Shown here piece after piece: positions 42,483-50,698 of a stretch of DNA of 62,519 bases. Below the pieces are notes generated by a model. That model was not told the DNA's origin. It searched no databases and saw nothing but the letters and a program-made list of their open reading frames with translations. This DNA comes from an uncultured delta proteobacterium (GTDB lineage: Bacteria; Desulfobacterota; Syntrophia; Syntrophales; UBA8958). The first letter of the stretch is position 1. Each line of letters starts with the position of its first letter. The DNA lies in NCBI GenBank assembly GCA_903885795.1, contig CAISJV010000049.1, forward strand, positions 1 to 62,519, written 5' to 3'. Position numbers and translations under genes: made by a program.

Positions 42483-42498
42483 CATAAAGAACCGAGTC

Positions 42499-42951
42499 AT
42501 GCGCCTTTGGACATTACATCCTGAATACCTGGACCCTCGCGGCCTTGTCGCGCTCTGGCGTGAGGCGTTGCTGGCACAAGCGGTCCTGGGAGGGCTAACA
42601 TCCGGTTACACCCGCCATCCCCAGCTAATTCGCTTCCGTCACTCTCCATCACCCTTAGAAGCGATCGCCTCCTATTTGCAAGCCGTTCATGCCGAAGCCA
42701 CCCGGCGGGGTTACTGTTTCGACGGAGCGAAAATAGCCGCTATCGGCTGCGCCGAACCTATTGTTGTCACTCGGGGTCAAGTCGATTACGAGTGGGCACA
42801 CCTCAAAGAGAAACTGCGAGTCCGCGCTCCGTCGTGGCTCGCCGGACTGGGACCATCTTCTCATCCTCCCAAAACGCACCCCCTGTTTCACATTGTTCCC
42901 GGCCCGGTGGCGGAGTGGGAGGTCACGCAGCCAAAGAAGATGTCCAAATAG
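42499..42951 (+). CDS. Pyrimidine-dimer DNA glycosylase family protein
   Basis: A 150-residue cytoplasmic protein. The N-terminus MRLWTLHPEYLDPRGLVALWREALLAQAVL matches the Pyr_excise family related to T4 endonuclease V, including the basic, aromatic N-terminal helix. The following RHPQLIRFRHSPSPLEAIASYL block is also typical. Such enzymes excise UV-induced dimers. The usual catalytic N-terminal threonine of T4 EndoV is not in the same place, so activity is inferred only from family. A structured leader precedes it. The neighbour two genes on is a DNA alkyl-damage repair enzyme. Confidence 0.75.
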   Translation: MRLWTLHPEYLDPRGLVALWREALLAQAVLGGLTSGYTRHPQLIRFRHSPSPLEAIASYLQAVHAEATRRGYCFDGAKIAAIGCAEPIVVTRGQVDYEWAHLKEKLRVRAPSWLAGLGPSSHPPKTHPLFHIVPGPVAEWEVTQPKKMSK

Positions 42952-43089
42952 CAGATGAAACAATTCTTCCTCCATGATACTGGAAACGGAGGAATATCGA
43001 AATTAATAGAGAGTTTAGTGCAAATGAACTGCGATGAGGACAAACCAGTTTAATATGCCTTACCATCAAACCGGCAGGAGGGACCAGAA

Positions 43090-43602
43090 ATGAAAAAGTT
43101 ATTAATAGTATTGATTATGTTGCTTACTGGATGCGTTGGAATACCTGAAAATGTGAAACCCGTTGATAATTTCAAGGCACAGAAATATCTCGGGAAATGG
43201 TATGAAATTGCAAGGCTGGATCATTCGTTTGAAAGAGATTTGACCCGAGTAAGTGCAAATTATAGTTTGCGAGATGACGGTGGGTTAAAAGTAATAAATC
43301 GCGGTTATTCCGCAAAAGAAAATAAATGGAAAGAAATCGAAGGGAAGGCCTATTTCGTCAATAAATCAGATCAAGGCTACCTGAAAGTCTCTTTCTTTGG
43401 CCCCTTTTATGGTTCTTATATCGTGTTTGACCTTGACCATGAAAATTATCAATATTCCCTCGTATGTGGTCCTGACAAATCTTATTTATGGATACTGGCC
43501 AGAGAACCAAAAATAAAAGAAGATATTAAAGTTATCCTCGCAGCAAAAGCAGGCGCATTGGGTTTCGACACAAGCAAATTGATCTATGTCAATCACGATT
43601 AA
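43090..43602 (+). CDS. blc: Outer-membrane lipocalin Blc
   Basis: A 170-residue lipoprotein. The signal peptide ends in LLTGCVG (lipobox). The lipocalin signature KYLGKWYEIARLDHSFER is followed by the barrel motifs YLKVSFFGPFYGSYIVFDLD and YLWILAREP. Bacterial lipocalins bind lysophospholipids or fatty acids and aid envelope maintenance. The gene is clearly AT-richer than its neighbours, with a matching ribosome site (CAGGAGG), which suggests transfer. An attC-like structure follows at 43669-43729, and lipocalin genes are known as cassette cargo elsewhere, so it may be a former cassette. Confidence 0.88.
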   Translation: MKKLLIVLIMLLTGCVGIPENVKPVDNFKAQKYLGKWYEIARLDHSFERDLTRVSANYSLRDDGGLKVINRGYSAKENKWKEIEGKAYFVNKSDQGYLKVSFFGPFYGSYIVFDLDHENYQYSLVCGPDKSYLWILAREPKIKEDIKVILAAKAGALGFDTSKLIYVNHD

Positions 43603-43668
43603 TCGTCTGGTGATTCATTTCAGCCGACTCCTCAGACGCCTATGGCGGTGTTGCCGGAACTTCAGAAA

Positions 43669-43729
43669 CATCAACGCGGCCGTGGATTCCGCTACGCTTC
43701 ATCCGCGCCGGTTAAGTGGAGCGTTGGCA
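43669..43729 (+). repeat. attC-like inverted repeat downstream of blc
   Basis: The left core is CATCAAC (43669-43675) and the right core GTTGGCA (43723-43729). A stem GCGGCCGTGGAT/ATCCGCGCCGG lies between them around TCCGCTACGCTTC. Outer cores are not exact complements. It resembles an attC site, but could also be an unrelated palindrome. Confidence 0.4.
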
Positions 43730-43740
43730 ATGGTAAACTT

Positions 43741-44304
43741 ATGAAAAAGATAAAAATCGATCCCCAGGCATTCTGTATGCTCGCCACCCCTTTTGGCCCC
43801 GTGGCGGTGCTTTGGTCGCTCTACCAAGGGGCGCCGAAAATCGGTCAGATCCTGATATCCAACCCGGAAATCTCAGCCCTTCAGGCAGTTGAGATGTTCT
43901 TCCCTGACGCCGTCGCCTCCTCCTGTACGGAAATAGACATCTTTGTTGATCAGGTGGAGGCCTTCCTGAACGGCGCGGATATTCATTTTTCCCTCGATCT
44001 GCTGCGCCTTGACCTTTGCTCTCCCTTTCAACAGCAAGTCCTGCGCGCCGATCATACCATTCCCCGGGGCAGCGTCAGCACATACAGGCTCATTGCGGAG
44101 CATATAGGGAATCCCCGCAGCGCCCGCGCGGTGGGAACGGCTCAGGCGAACAATCCCTTTCCCATTGTCATCCCCTGCCACCGGGTGATCCGTTCCGATG
44201 GCGCCCTGGGCGGTTATGGTGGCGGTCCGGAAATGAAACGAACACTCTTGGATATGGAAGGCTTTGTCGTAAAAAAAGGACTGGGGTTGTTGTATGGCTT
44301 TTAA
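43741..44304 (+). CDS. ogt: Methylated-DNA-[protein]-cysteine S-methyltransferase
   Basis: A 187-residue suicide repair enzyme that moves O6-alkyl groups from guanine to its own cysteine. The active-site block PFPIVIPCHRVIRSDGALGGYGGG is intact, and the helix-turn-helix recognition part (IPRGSVSTYRLIAEHIGNP) precedes it. The N-terminal domain is short and divergent. The ATG at 43741 was chosen because the upstream extension is encoded by the attC-like palindrome. The 3' end overlaps the lipid-kinase gene by 11 bases, so both are expressed together. Confidence 0.9.
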   Translation: MKKIKIDPQAFCMLATPFGPVAVLWSLYQGAPKIGQILISNPEISALQAVEMFFPDAVASSCTEIDIFVDQVEAFLNGADIHFSLDLLRLDLCSPFQQQVLRADHTIPRGSVSTYRLIAEHIGNPRSARAVGTAQANNPFPIVIPCHRVIRSDGALGGYGGGPEMKRTLLDMEGFVVKKGLGLLYGF

Positions 44305-45253
44305 AAATATCGTCTTCATCGTCAATCCCCATTCGGGGAACGGCGCCACGGGCAGGGAGTGGCCCCGCATTCAGGCCGCCGCCAAAGACCGGTTGGGGAC
44401 TGCCTTCAGCTCCTGTCTGACATCGGGACCGGGGGAGGCCGCCCGCATTGCCAGGTCGCATCTCCTTGACGGCGCCGATGTGATCGTATGTGTCGGCGGA
44501 GACGGCACTCTCAATGAGGTGGTCAACGGATTCATGGATGAAGATGGACCGATCAGGAAAGACGCTCTGTTAGGATTCATTCCCAACGGCACTGGTTGCG
44601 ACTTCGTAAAGACCTTACCAATACCCCACCGACTTGAAGAAGCTCTCGATACGATCCAGGAAGGCCATGCATGTTTGATAGATCTGGGACGCCTCCGCTA
44701 CCGAACCCATCAGGACGCCCCCGGCACCCGTTATTTCCACAATATCACGAGTCTCGGCCTCGGCGGGGAGGTTGACGCCCGGGTCAACAGAACCACCAAG
44801 GCCTTCGGCCCCTTTATATCTTTCATCTGGTCAACCCTGATAGCTATACTTCTGTACGGAAAAAAGACAATCCGCCTCAAGATAGATGACCATTATGACG
44901 AGGAAATAAAAATCTGGAACGTCGCGGTGGCCAATGGGCAGTATCATGGCGGGGGGATGCGGGTTGCTCCCGAGGCGGTCATCGATGACGGGCTGTTTCA
45001 TATCACTGTGATTGGAGATCTGACCCTGTCCGGGGTATTTCGGCACCTTCCCAAGCTCTACAATGGCAAAATTCGGGAGATAAAGGAAGTAACCAGTCTG
45101 ACCGGGAAAAGGGTGGAGGCCTTTTCTCAACAGCCCGTGCTCCTCGACGTGGATGGAGAGCAGCCGGGGAGTTTGCCCATCATAATTGACATCATGCCCG
45201 CCGCGCTGTGGGTAATTACACGTAATTTGTCATCCCAAGGATGTCATGTCTGA
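44294..45253 (+). CDS. Diacylglycerol kinase-family lipid kinase (YegS/DgkB type)
   Basis: A 319-residue cytoplasmic kinase. The NAD-kinase-like catalytic domain starts IVFIVNPHSGNGATGREW and has the key CVGGDGTLNEVVNGF motif, then GFIPNGTGCDFVKTL. The C-terminal beta-sandwich includes VDGEQPG, where metal and lipid head-group bind. It should phosphorylate diacylglycerol or a related lipid with ATP. It overlaps the genes on both sides (11 and 8 bases), forming a compact three-gene set with the methyltransferase and the radical-SAM gene; no pathway logic links them. Confidence 0.88.
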   Translation: MAFKNIVFIVNPHSGNGATGREWPRIQAAAKDRLGTAFSSCLTSGPGEAARIARSHLLDGADVIVCVGGDGTLNEVVNGFMDEDGPIRKDALLGFIPNGTGCDFVKTLPIPHRLEEALDTIQEGHACLIDLGRLRYRTHQDAPGTRYFHNITSLGLGGEVDARVNRTTKAFGPFISFIWSTLIAILLYGKKTIRLKIDDHYDEEIKIWNVAVANGQYHGGGMRVAPEAVIDDGLFHITVIGDLTLSGVFRHLPKLYNGKIREIKEVTSLTGKRVEAFSQQPVLLDVDGEQPGSLPIIIDIMPAALWVITRNLSSQGCHV

Positions 45254-46208
45254 AATAAATCAAGGGCTTATACTGCGACCGGCCTTCTGGAACAACAGCA
45301 AGCGTTACTACGACCTGAAGAGTTTCTGGCGGAACCAGTTCGGCTGCAAGGTCTACAAGCTGCCCATCGACGCCGGTTTCACCTGCCCCAACCGGGACGG
45401 ACAGGCAGCGGTTGGGGGCTGCATTTACTGCGACGGCCGGGGATCGAAGCTACGCCAGGCGGGGCCGCTGCCGTCGGTGACGGAGCAGATCCGCAAGGGC
45501 ATGGCCTACTACACCGTTCACCGCCAGGCAGGGAAATTTATCGCCTACTTTCAAACATTTACGAATACATATGGGAATATTGAACACTTGAAGAACCTCT
45601 ATGACGAGGCCCTTGACCAACCCGACGTCCTGGGTTTGTCCATCGGGACCCGGCCGGACTGTGTTCCCGCTGCCGTGCTCGATCTACTTGAATATTACGC
45701 AAAAACCCGTCATATCTGGCTGGAACTGGGCCTTCAGTCCATCCATGACCGGACCTTGACCTTGCTCAACCGGGGCCACAGCAGGGAAACCTTTTTAGAC
45801 GCCGTCAGTCGGATTCAAGGACGGGGAATCCACCTCTGCGTCCACATCATCGTCGGCCTCCCCGGGGAGACTCATGAAGACATATTAGAGACGGCCCGGA
45901 TCCTGGCCGGCCTGCCGATCCAGGGCATCAAGATTCACTCTCTTTTAGCCTTGCAAGGCACGGAGCTGGGAAGTCTTTACGAAAGCGGCGCTATATCCAT
46001 GATCTCCAAAGAGGAATACGTGACAACCGTCTGCGATATTCTTGAGATTTTGCCCCCGGAAATGGTCATCCAGCGGCTCACCGCCGATGGCTATAAAGAC
46101 ATTTTCCTCGGTCCCGCCTGGGCCGTCAACAAGATGGGCGTCCTCAACAACATCGACGGGGAACTCAAACGGAGACAAACTTGGCAGGGGTTCCGCTACG
46201 GGAAATAA
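45246..46208 (+). CDS. Radical SAM protein of the TIGR01212/YhcC family
   Basis: A 320-residue radical-SAM protein. The 4Fe-4S cluster cysteines are in FTCPNRDG and GGCIYCDGRG, the spacing (C-x11-C-x2-C) being typical of the YhcC/Elp3-like subgroup rather than CxxxCxxC. SAM-binding glycines lie in GLSIGTRPDC and the ELGLQS block follows. The family's reaction is not well defined; tRNA thio-modification-related roles have been suggested for relatives. Length and motifs are complete. The gene is last in the overlapping set. Confidence 0.85.
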   Translation: MSEINQGLILRPAFWNNSKRYYDLKSFWRNQFGCKVYKLPIDAGFTCPNRDGQAAVGGCIYCDGRGSKLRQAGPLPSVTEQIRKGMAYYTVHRQAGKFIAYFQTFTNTYGNIEHLKNLYDEALDQPDVLGLSIGTRPDCVPAAVLDLLEYYAKTRHIWLELGLQSIHDRTLTLLNRGHSRETFLDAVSRIQGRGIHLCVHIIVGLPGETHEDILETARILAGLPIQGIKIHSLLALQGTELGSLYESGAISMISKEEYVTTVCDILEILPPEMVIQRLTADGYKDIFLGPAWAVNKMGVLNNIDGELKRRQTWQGFRYGK

Positions 46209-46236
46209 GGGGACATCATTCTTTTATTATTCGCGA

Positions 46237-46443
46237 TGGGTCATTCCGGCGAAAGCCGGTGTGACGGCTTGTGAGTCTTACATCAAATATCGACGTTCTC
46301 TCAAAAAATTAATTTCCTCCCTCCCCTTCAAGGGGATGGGTTTGCGGGGGGAATATGGGGACGCCTTATTTAATCCGTTAATTATTTACGGCGTCCCCAT
46401 ATTTTTGTCCAAAAGTCGTCATTCCCGCGGCGTCGGGAATCCT
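46237..46443. repeat. REP-like GTCATTCC hairpins, family D, two copies
   Basis: GTCATTCCGGC-GAAA-GCCGG at about 46238-46258 and GTCATTCCCGCGGCGTCGGG at about 46424-46440 bracket a spacer between convergent genes. They match the hairpin type at 37616-37640. The intervening sequence has GGGGACGCC and GGCGTCCCC (about 46358-46398) as a further inverted repeat. Confidence 0.55.
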
Positions 46444-46445
46444 GT

Positions 46446-47276
46446 TTACTTCAGATAATCGGGGAGTTGCTTCCCTTCCTTCCCCTGAAAACTGCAGGCC
46501 TGATTGCAGGTCTTGCAAGGGGTCTTGGCTGCCGGTAGCGGTGGTTCACCCTTGATCTTCTGCTCAATGAATTTTATGCATTTGTTCACCTTGGCATCCG
46601 CTCCTTCCACCACCAGGGTCACACAGCCTTCCGCGCCTCCCCAGCCCCCGGAGGCAAAATGGATGGCATAGACGCCGAAGAGGGTTTCAATGGCGTCAAG
46701 TTCCGTGAAGACCCTGCCGTCAGCCACACAGGCCATGCCGGCACGGGCGCCGATGGTCTTGCCAAGGGTCACCGTTCCTGCGAACTGCGCCGCCGCCTCC
46801 ACGGAAGGAATCATCTTTTCGAGACCCACCGGATAGATGATCTCCAGCCCCCGGGCCTTCATGGCCATGTAAAACTGTCCCATCGTTCCACCCACGGGGC
46901 TGGCCATGATTACCCCCACGTTTCCATCCGCATCGATGGCATTCGCCCCTTTCAGCAGGATATCGCCGGCGGTGAGTTTGTCCAAAACCGCTCCCGGCTC
47001 CACCGGTAAGGGCGAGCCCTTATGGAAGGTTACCGGTTTGGTTCTTTCCTCCGCACCGAGGACGCACAGCACCCCTTTAATGACCTGGCCAGCCGTATAT
47101 CCCTCTTTCTTGATTTTTTTGCCGAGCAGTTCCTCAAGAATGTAGGCGTTCGTCGATCCCCTGCCTACGAGGAGGTAACCGTTCTTCTGGGCATGCTGAA
47201 TCTCGGGCAGGGCCGCCACACCCTTGCCGATCAACCGTTTTGACTCCGCCGGGGTCAAGGTAAACATTGCCTGCAT
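46446..47276 (-). CDS. Conserved protein of unknown function with C-terminal cysteine motif
   Basis: A 276-residue cytoplasmic protein I cannot assign. It has glycine-rich stretches that look like a nucleotide- or cofactor-binding fold (YLLVGRGSTNAYILEELL, GANAIDADGNVGVIMASPVGG, FASGGWGGAEGC) and a C-terminal four-cysteine set in TPCKTCNQACSFQ, suggesting a metal site. It starts 33 bases after recD2 on the same strand, with AAAGGAG seven bases ahead of the ATG, so co-transcription is likely. Similar proteins occur, as far as I recall, in anaerobes and methanogens. No function is claimed. Confidence 0.6.
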   Translation of the reverse strand: MQAMFTLTPAESKRLIGKGVAALPEIQHAQKNGYLLVGRGSTNAYILEELLGKKIKKEGYTAGQVIKGVLCVLGAEERTKPVTFHKGSPLPVEPGAVLDKLTAGDILLKGANAIDADGNVGVIMASPVGGTMGQFYMAMKARGLEIIYPVGLEKMIPSVEAAAQFAGTVTLGKTIGARAGMACVADGRVFTELDAIETLFGVYAIHFASGGWGGAEGCVTLVVEGADAKVNKCIKFIEQKIKGEPPLPAAKTPCKTCNQACSFQGKEGKQLPDYLK

Positions 47277-47309
47277 TCTGAATTCTCCTTTCTTTGCTTT
47301 GCGAGGGGG

Positions 47310-49490
47310 TTAATTCCCCATCAATCGTTGCTTCAGCAGCGAATACCGCTGCTCCGTCTTGTTGTTTTTCACAGCTATGGCCAGGGCCTTTTTGGTTCCC
47401 ACCAAGACTACCAGCTTGCGGCCCCTCGTCACGGCCGTGTAGATCAGATTCCGCTGGAGCATCATGTAATGCTGGGTCATAATGGGAATGACCACGGCGG
47501 GATACTCGGAACCCTGGCTTTTATGGACCGTCACGGCGTAGGCAGTGACCAGCTCATCGAGATCCGCAAATTCATAGGTGACGAGTCTCTCATCAAAAAG
47601 AACCTTGATTTCCTGATCTTCCTCATCGATATGAAAAATCCTACCGATATCGCCGTTGAAAATCTCTTTATCATAATTATTACGAATTTGCATGACCTTG
47701 TCATGGATCCGGAAGGTATTCCCCCCCCGGGAGACCCCGCCTTCTCCGGGATTCAATGCCTGTTGAAGCGCGGCGTTCAGATTAGTCACGCCCACGGTCC
47801 CTCTGTTCATCGGGCTTAACACCTGAATATCATTGATGGGATTCAATCTGAACCGCGCCGGTATCCTTGTTTTTACCAGGTTCAGGATCGTCTCCAGGGC
47901 CTTCTCCGGGTCCTCCTGTTGAATAAAATAGAAATCGGACAGGGTATTGGCATCCGGTGTGATTCTTGTCTCCGGAAAGAGCCCCTCGTTGATCCGATGG
48001 GCATTGACAATAATGGAACTCTCCTTGGCCTGGCGGAAGATTTCATTCAGTTCGACTACCGGCGCCACCCCCGAAGCAATGATATCCCGCAAAACATTGC
48101 CCGGGCCGACAGACGGCAACTGGTTCACATCGCCTACCAGGATCAGGGTTGCCCGGGTGGGGATCGCCTTCAGGAGGTAATGCATAAGGACAATATCAAT
48201 CATGGAGGCTTCATCGACAATCAAAATATCGCAATCCAGGGTGCTGTTTTCATTTTTCTGGAATCCCCCGCGCTTGAAATTGAACTCCAGCATGCGATGA
48301 ATGGTCTTCGCTTCCTGGCCCGTGGATTCGGCCATCTTTTTTGCCGCCCTTCCCGTCGGGGCCGCCAGGAAAATGGTCGTTTTGACGGTTTTGTAGATTT
48401 TCATGATGGCGTTGATAATGGTCGTTTTCCCGGTGCCGGGGCCGCCGGTGATGATCATGAGCTTGCTTTCAATCGCCGCTTTGACAGCCTGGAGCTGTTT
48501 TTCCGCCAGGGTAATGGCCAGCTTCTCCTGGACCCAGCCCAAGGCCTTGTCGACATCGATCTGCCGCGTCTGCTTGGGGGCGGGAATCAGCGCCTTCAAT
48601 CTTGCTGCCGCCTGGCATTCGGCCAGATAAAAGTGGGACAGATAGATTGCCTGGTGATCGCGGCCAAGTTTTTCTTCACTCGTAACCATTTGTTCTTTAA
48701 CCAGATTCAGGATGGCCTTTTCGATAATGTCGGCGCCAATCCCCAGGATGGCCTGGGATTGCTCGACGAGAAACGGTTGGGGCGCATAGACGTGTCCCTG
48801 CTCGGCCAATTGATTCAGGACATAAAGGATTCCCGCCTCCGCCCTGACCAGTGATTCTTTGGCAAAGCCCATCTTTTCCGCAACCTTGTCCGCCGTGAGA
48901 AAGCCGATGCCGAAGATATCCTTTGCAAGGCGATAAGGATTCTCCTGGACAATCCCGATGGCGTCGTTGCCGTACTGCTTGAAGATCTTGGCCGCAAATC
49001 CCGTGCTGACACCGTGGGTCTGGAGAAACAGCATGACCTCCCGGATCTCCTGCTGATCCTGCCACGCCTTCCGGATCATGCCAATGCGTCCCTCGCCAAT
49101 CCCCGGTATTTCCGCAAGCCTTTCAGAGCTGTGTTCAATTATCTCCAGGGTATTCTTGCCGAATTTGGCGACGATGCGCTTGGCCATGACCGGTCCAATG
49201 CCTTTGATCAGGCCCGAACCCAAGTATTTCTGGATACCGTGAACGGAGGCGGGGGTCGTCGTCTGGGAAAAGGAGATCTTGAACTGGCGTCCGTATTTCT
49301 CGTGATTGGTCCATTCGCCTTTCATGCTGAGGACCTCCCCGGGAGTGGGGCGGATCAGGTTGCCGACACAGGGGACGAGGTCTTTGTTCCCGGCGACTTT
49401 GACCTTGGCAATGGTATAGCCGGTCTCTTCGTTGAAGTAGGTAATGTTCTCGATCTGACCCTGGAGGTCCGTAAGATTTGTCTGGGTCAT
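47310..49490 (-). CDS. recD2: RecD2-family ATP-dependent DNA helicase
   Basis: A 726-residue SF1B 5'-3' helicase. The N-terminal region, present in RecD2 but not RecD, includes an OB-like start (QGQIENITYFNEETGYTIAKVKV) and helix-hairpin-helix units (GSGLIKGIGPVMAKRIV, LAEIPGIGEGRIGMIRKAW). Helicase motif I is GGPGTGKTT near residue 350. Motif II appears as LIVDEASMID, and the final UvrD-like motif is AYAVTVHKSQGSEYPAV. RecD2 acts outside RecBCD in DNA repair and fork stability. No recB or recC is nearby. It has the usual length and is followed by the unknown 276-residue gene. Confidence 0.92.
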   Translation of the reverse strand: MTQTNLTDLQGQIENITYFNEETGYTIAKVKVAGNKDLVPCVGNLIRPTPGEVLSMKGEWTNHEKYGRQFKISFSQTTTPASVHGIQKYLGSGLIKGIGPVMAKRIVAKFGKNTLEIIEHSSERLAEIPGIGEGRIGMIRKAWQDQQEIREVMLFLQTHGVSTGFAAKIFKQYGNDAIGIVQENPYRLAKDIFGIGFLTADKVAEKMGFAKESLVRAEAGILYVLNQLAEQGHVYAPQPFLVEQSQAILGIGADIIEKAILNLVKEQMVTSEEKLGRDHQAIYLSHFYLAECQAAARLKALIPAPKQTRQIDVDKALGWVQEKLAITLAEKQLQAVKAAIESKLMIITGGPGTGKTTIINAIMKIYKTVKTTIFLAAPTGRAAKKMAESTGQEAKTIHRMLEFNFKRGGFQKNENSTLDCDILIVDEASMIDIVLMHYLLKAIPTRATLILVGDVNQLPSVGPGNVLRDIIASGVAPVVELNEIFRQAKESSIIVNAHRINEGLFPETRITPDANTLSDFYFIQQEDPEKALETILNLVKTRIPARFRLNPINDIQVLSPMNRGTVGVTNLNAALQQALNPGEGGVSRGGNTFRIHDKVMQIRNNYDKEIFNGDIGRIFHIDEEDQEIKVLFDERLVTYEFADLDELVTAYAVTVHKSQGSEYPAVVIPIMTQHYMMLQRNLIYTAVTRGRKLVVLVGTKKALAIAVKNNKTEQRYSLLKQRLMGN

Positions 49491-49823
49491 GAATATTCAT
49501 CCCTCGGTGATTGCGATGATGACAAATGACATGTTTCCTTACTTTTTTCAAGCACATGTTCCTTCGGGTCACCAGCAATTTTATGCTGATCCTGTGCGAA
49601 AATCAGGTAAGGAGATACTGATCGTCAGCAGAAGCTTCCCAAGGAACACGCCCTCCTCGTGAAGATAGATGAACTGTCAGGTAAAATGTCAATGTTACCC
49701 TGGAATAACTGGTCTGAAGACGATCGAAACGATCGTACCAAGAATGATTAATAGAAATTATTTATTGATAGCGATATTTATAGCAGATACATACGCACGT
49801 TTGCTTTCAAAGCGTACTTATTA
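49491..49823. other. Intergenic region upstream of recD2
   Basis: About 330 bases with low GC. The only structure seen is a perfect seven-base hairpin, ACGATCG-AAA-CGATCGT, at 49720-49736. The recD2 promoter must lie here on the minus strand, but no strong consensus is visible. Small open frames look random. Confidence 0.4.
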
Positions 49824-50273
49824 TTATGGGCATATCAGAGTGATCTGCTTTCTGATACCGGCCTCAGGAGTAGCTATCGCGGTGCGTACGTCTTGATCGT
49901 TACCACAGCGCCATTCAGCTATGTAATCCTTGCTGCATCCTAAAACTGGATCGCCGATGATTTTGGAGTCAATGACATAAACACAATGTTTCTTGCCATT
50001 GCAATCCTGAGCAAGATGCTCGGTTGTGTTCCCGTATGTAGCGCCGCAATTTTTCCCGTATGTGCCTGCTATAATACCAATCAGGCTGCTGCTTTTCTTC
50101 GTGCTGATATCACTGTTGAAATGGATACTTTTTATGGTGTAAGCGGGTTTTGAAAGTGTGACTTTCTGCGATTTCCCATCATTGAAGATAATAACCATCT
50201 TGTCTTGGGCAAATGCAAACTTGCTGCAAAGGAAAAACATAAAGATGATTATAATAATACTGGTTTTATTCAT
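49824..50273 (-). CDS. Secreted SUEL/galactose-binding-lectin-like protein
   Basis: A 149-residue exported protein. After the signal peptide (IIIIIFMFFLCSKFAFAQ) the mature part has the SUEL-type lectin pattern: IAGTYGKNCGATYGNTTEHLAQDCNG and GDPVLGCSKDYIAEWRCGN, with six or so cysteines that would form disulfides. In animals this fold binds galactose or rhamnose; bacterial examples are little studied. The ATG at 50273 has GGAGG six bases upstream. AT-rich and isolated, so possibly transferred. A role in cell-surface sugar binding is inferred only from the fold. Confidence 0.65.
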   Translation of the reverse strand: MNKTSIIIIIFMFFLCSKFAFAQDKMVIIFNDGKSQKVTLSKPAYTIKSIHFNSDISTKKSSSLIGIIAGTYGKNCGATYGNTTEHLAQDCNGKKHCVYVIDSKIIGDPVLGCSKDYIAEWRCGNDQDVRTAIATPEAGIRKQITLICP

Positions 50274-50469
50274 ATATTCCTCCATTCAGAGATTGTGGTT
50301 GATTAAGAAGTAGGTTTTTGATCATTGGTGTACATAGGGTAAGTGTGTTTGTAAGTCAAAAGTTATTTGGCGTTGAAACGGGGGTTGACCAAGGAAGGCT
50401 GCCCCGCTTTTTTGTCTGAAAAAATTCATGGAACTTTTAAAAGTGGGTAGAGGAAGGGTAAAATTCGCC

Positions 50470-50512
50470 AGGAAAACAAAAAGCACTTAAGCAGTGATCG
50501 CCTAAGTACTTT
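50470..50512 (-). terminator. Rho-independent terminator downstream of the tRNA-like fragment
   Basis: Arms at 50500-50512 and 50480-50492 (minus strand AAAGTACTTAGGC against GCTTAAGTGCTTT) form a 13-base stem with two mismatches and a seven-base loop. A T-rich run (TTTTTGTTTT) follows on the minus strand, the correct polarity for the fragment upstream. Confidence 0.6.
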
Positions 50513-50520
50513 ATTTCATT

Positions 50521-50567
50521 TGCCTGGGAGACGTGGATTCGAACCCGACTCACGGAGTCAGAGTCAC
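50521..50567 (-). tRNA. tRNA-like 3' fragment, probably a pseudo-tRNA
   Basis: On the minus strand GGGTTCGAATCC has the T-arm loop of a tRNA, followed by an acceptor-like stretch ending TCTCCCAGGCA. It is preceded by a perfect small hairpin GACTC-CGT-GAGTC. The expected 5' half and a matching acceptor strand are absent, and the T-stem is poorly paired. A terminator follows at once. This looks like a remnant left by integration or deletion at a tRNA gene. Confidence 0.35.
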
Positions 50568-50698
50568 ATGATAATCCATGATATCATTGAGTATTTATCC
50601 TCCTGGCCGTAGAGATAAATCGTTATTACTTAATAATGGGGTCCATGATCACTGCCACCACACCCTCCGTCTCTCAGGGGCTATCATCGGCGCAACCG

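Larger units (their letters stand above)
50274..50698. other. Intergenic region between the lectin-like and OmpA-family genes
   Basis: About 425 bases of low GC. It holds the tRNA-like fragment and its terminator (50480-50567). The part next to the lectin gene (50274-50470) carries no clear promoter and no coding sequence that I can support. Confidence 0.4.

Noticed and set aside
42370-42498. Group II intron fragment
   Set aside because: The hairpins and the AACCGAGTC-type ending are suggestive, but I cannot identify domain V or boundary sequences, so I left it as an unassigned structured leader.
47919-48854. A 311-codon plus-strand open frame opposite recD2
   Set aside because: RecD2 motifs on the minus strand are complete. 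The opposing product is low in recognisable structure and has no ribosome site.
49669-49896. A 75-codon open frame upstream of the lectin-like gene
   Set aside because: No ribosome site, random composition, and it runs into the opposite-strand gene.
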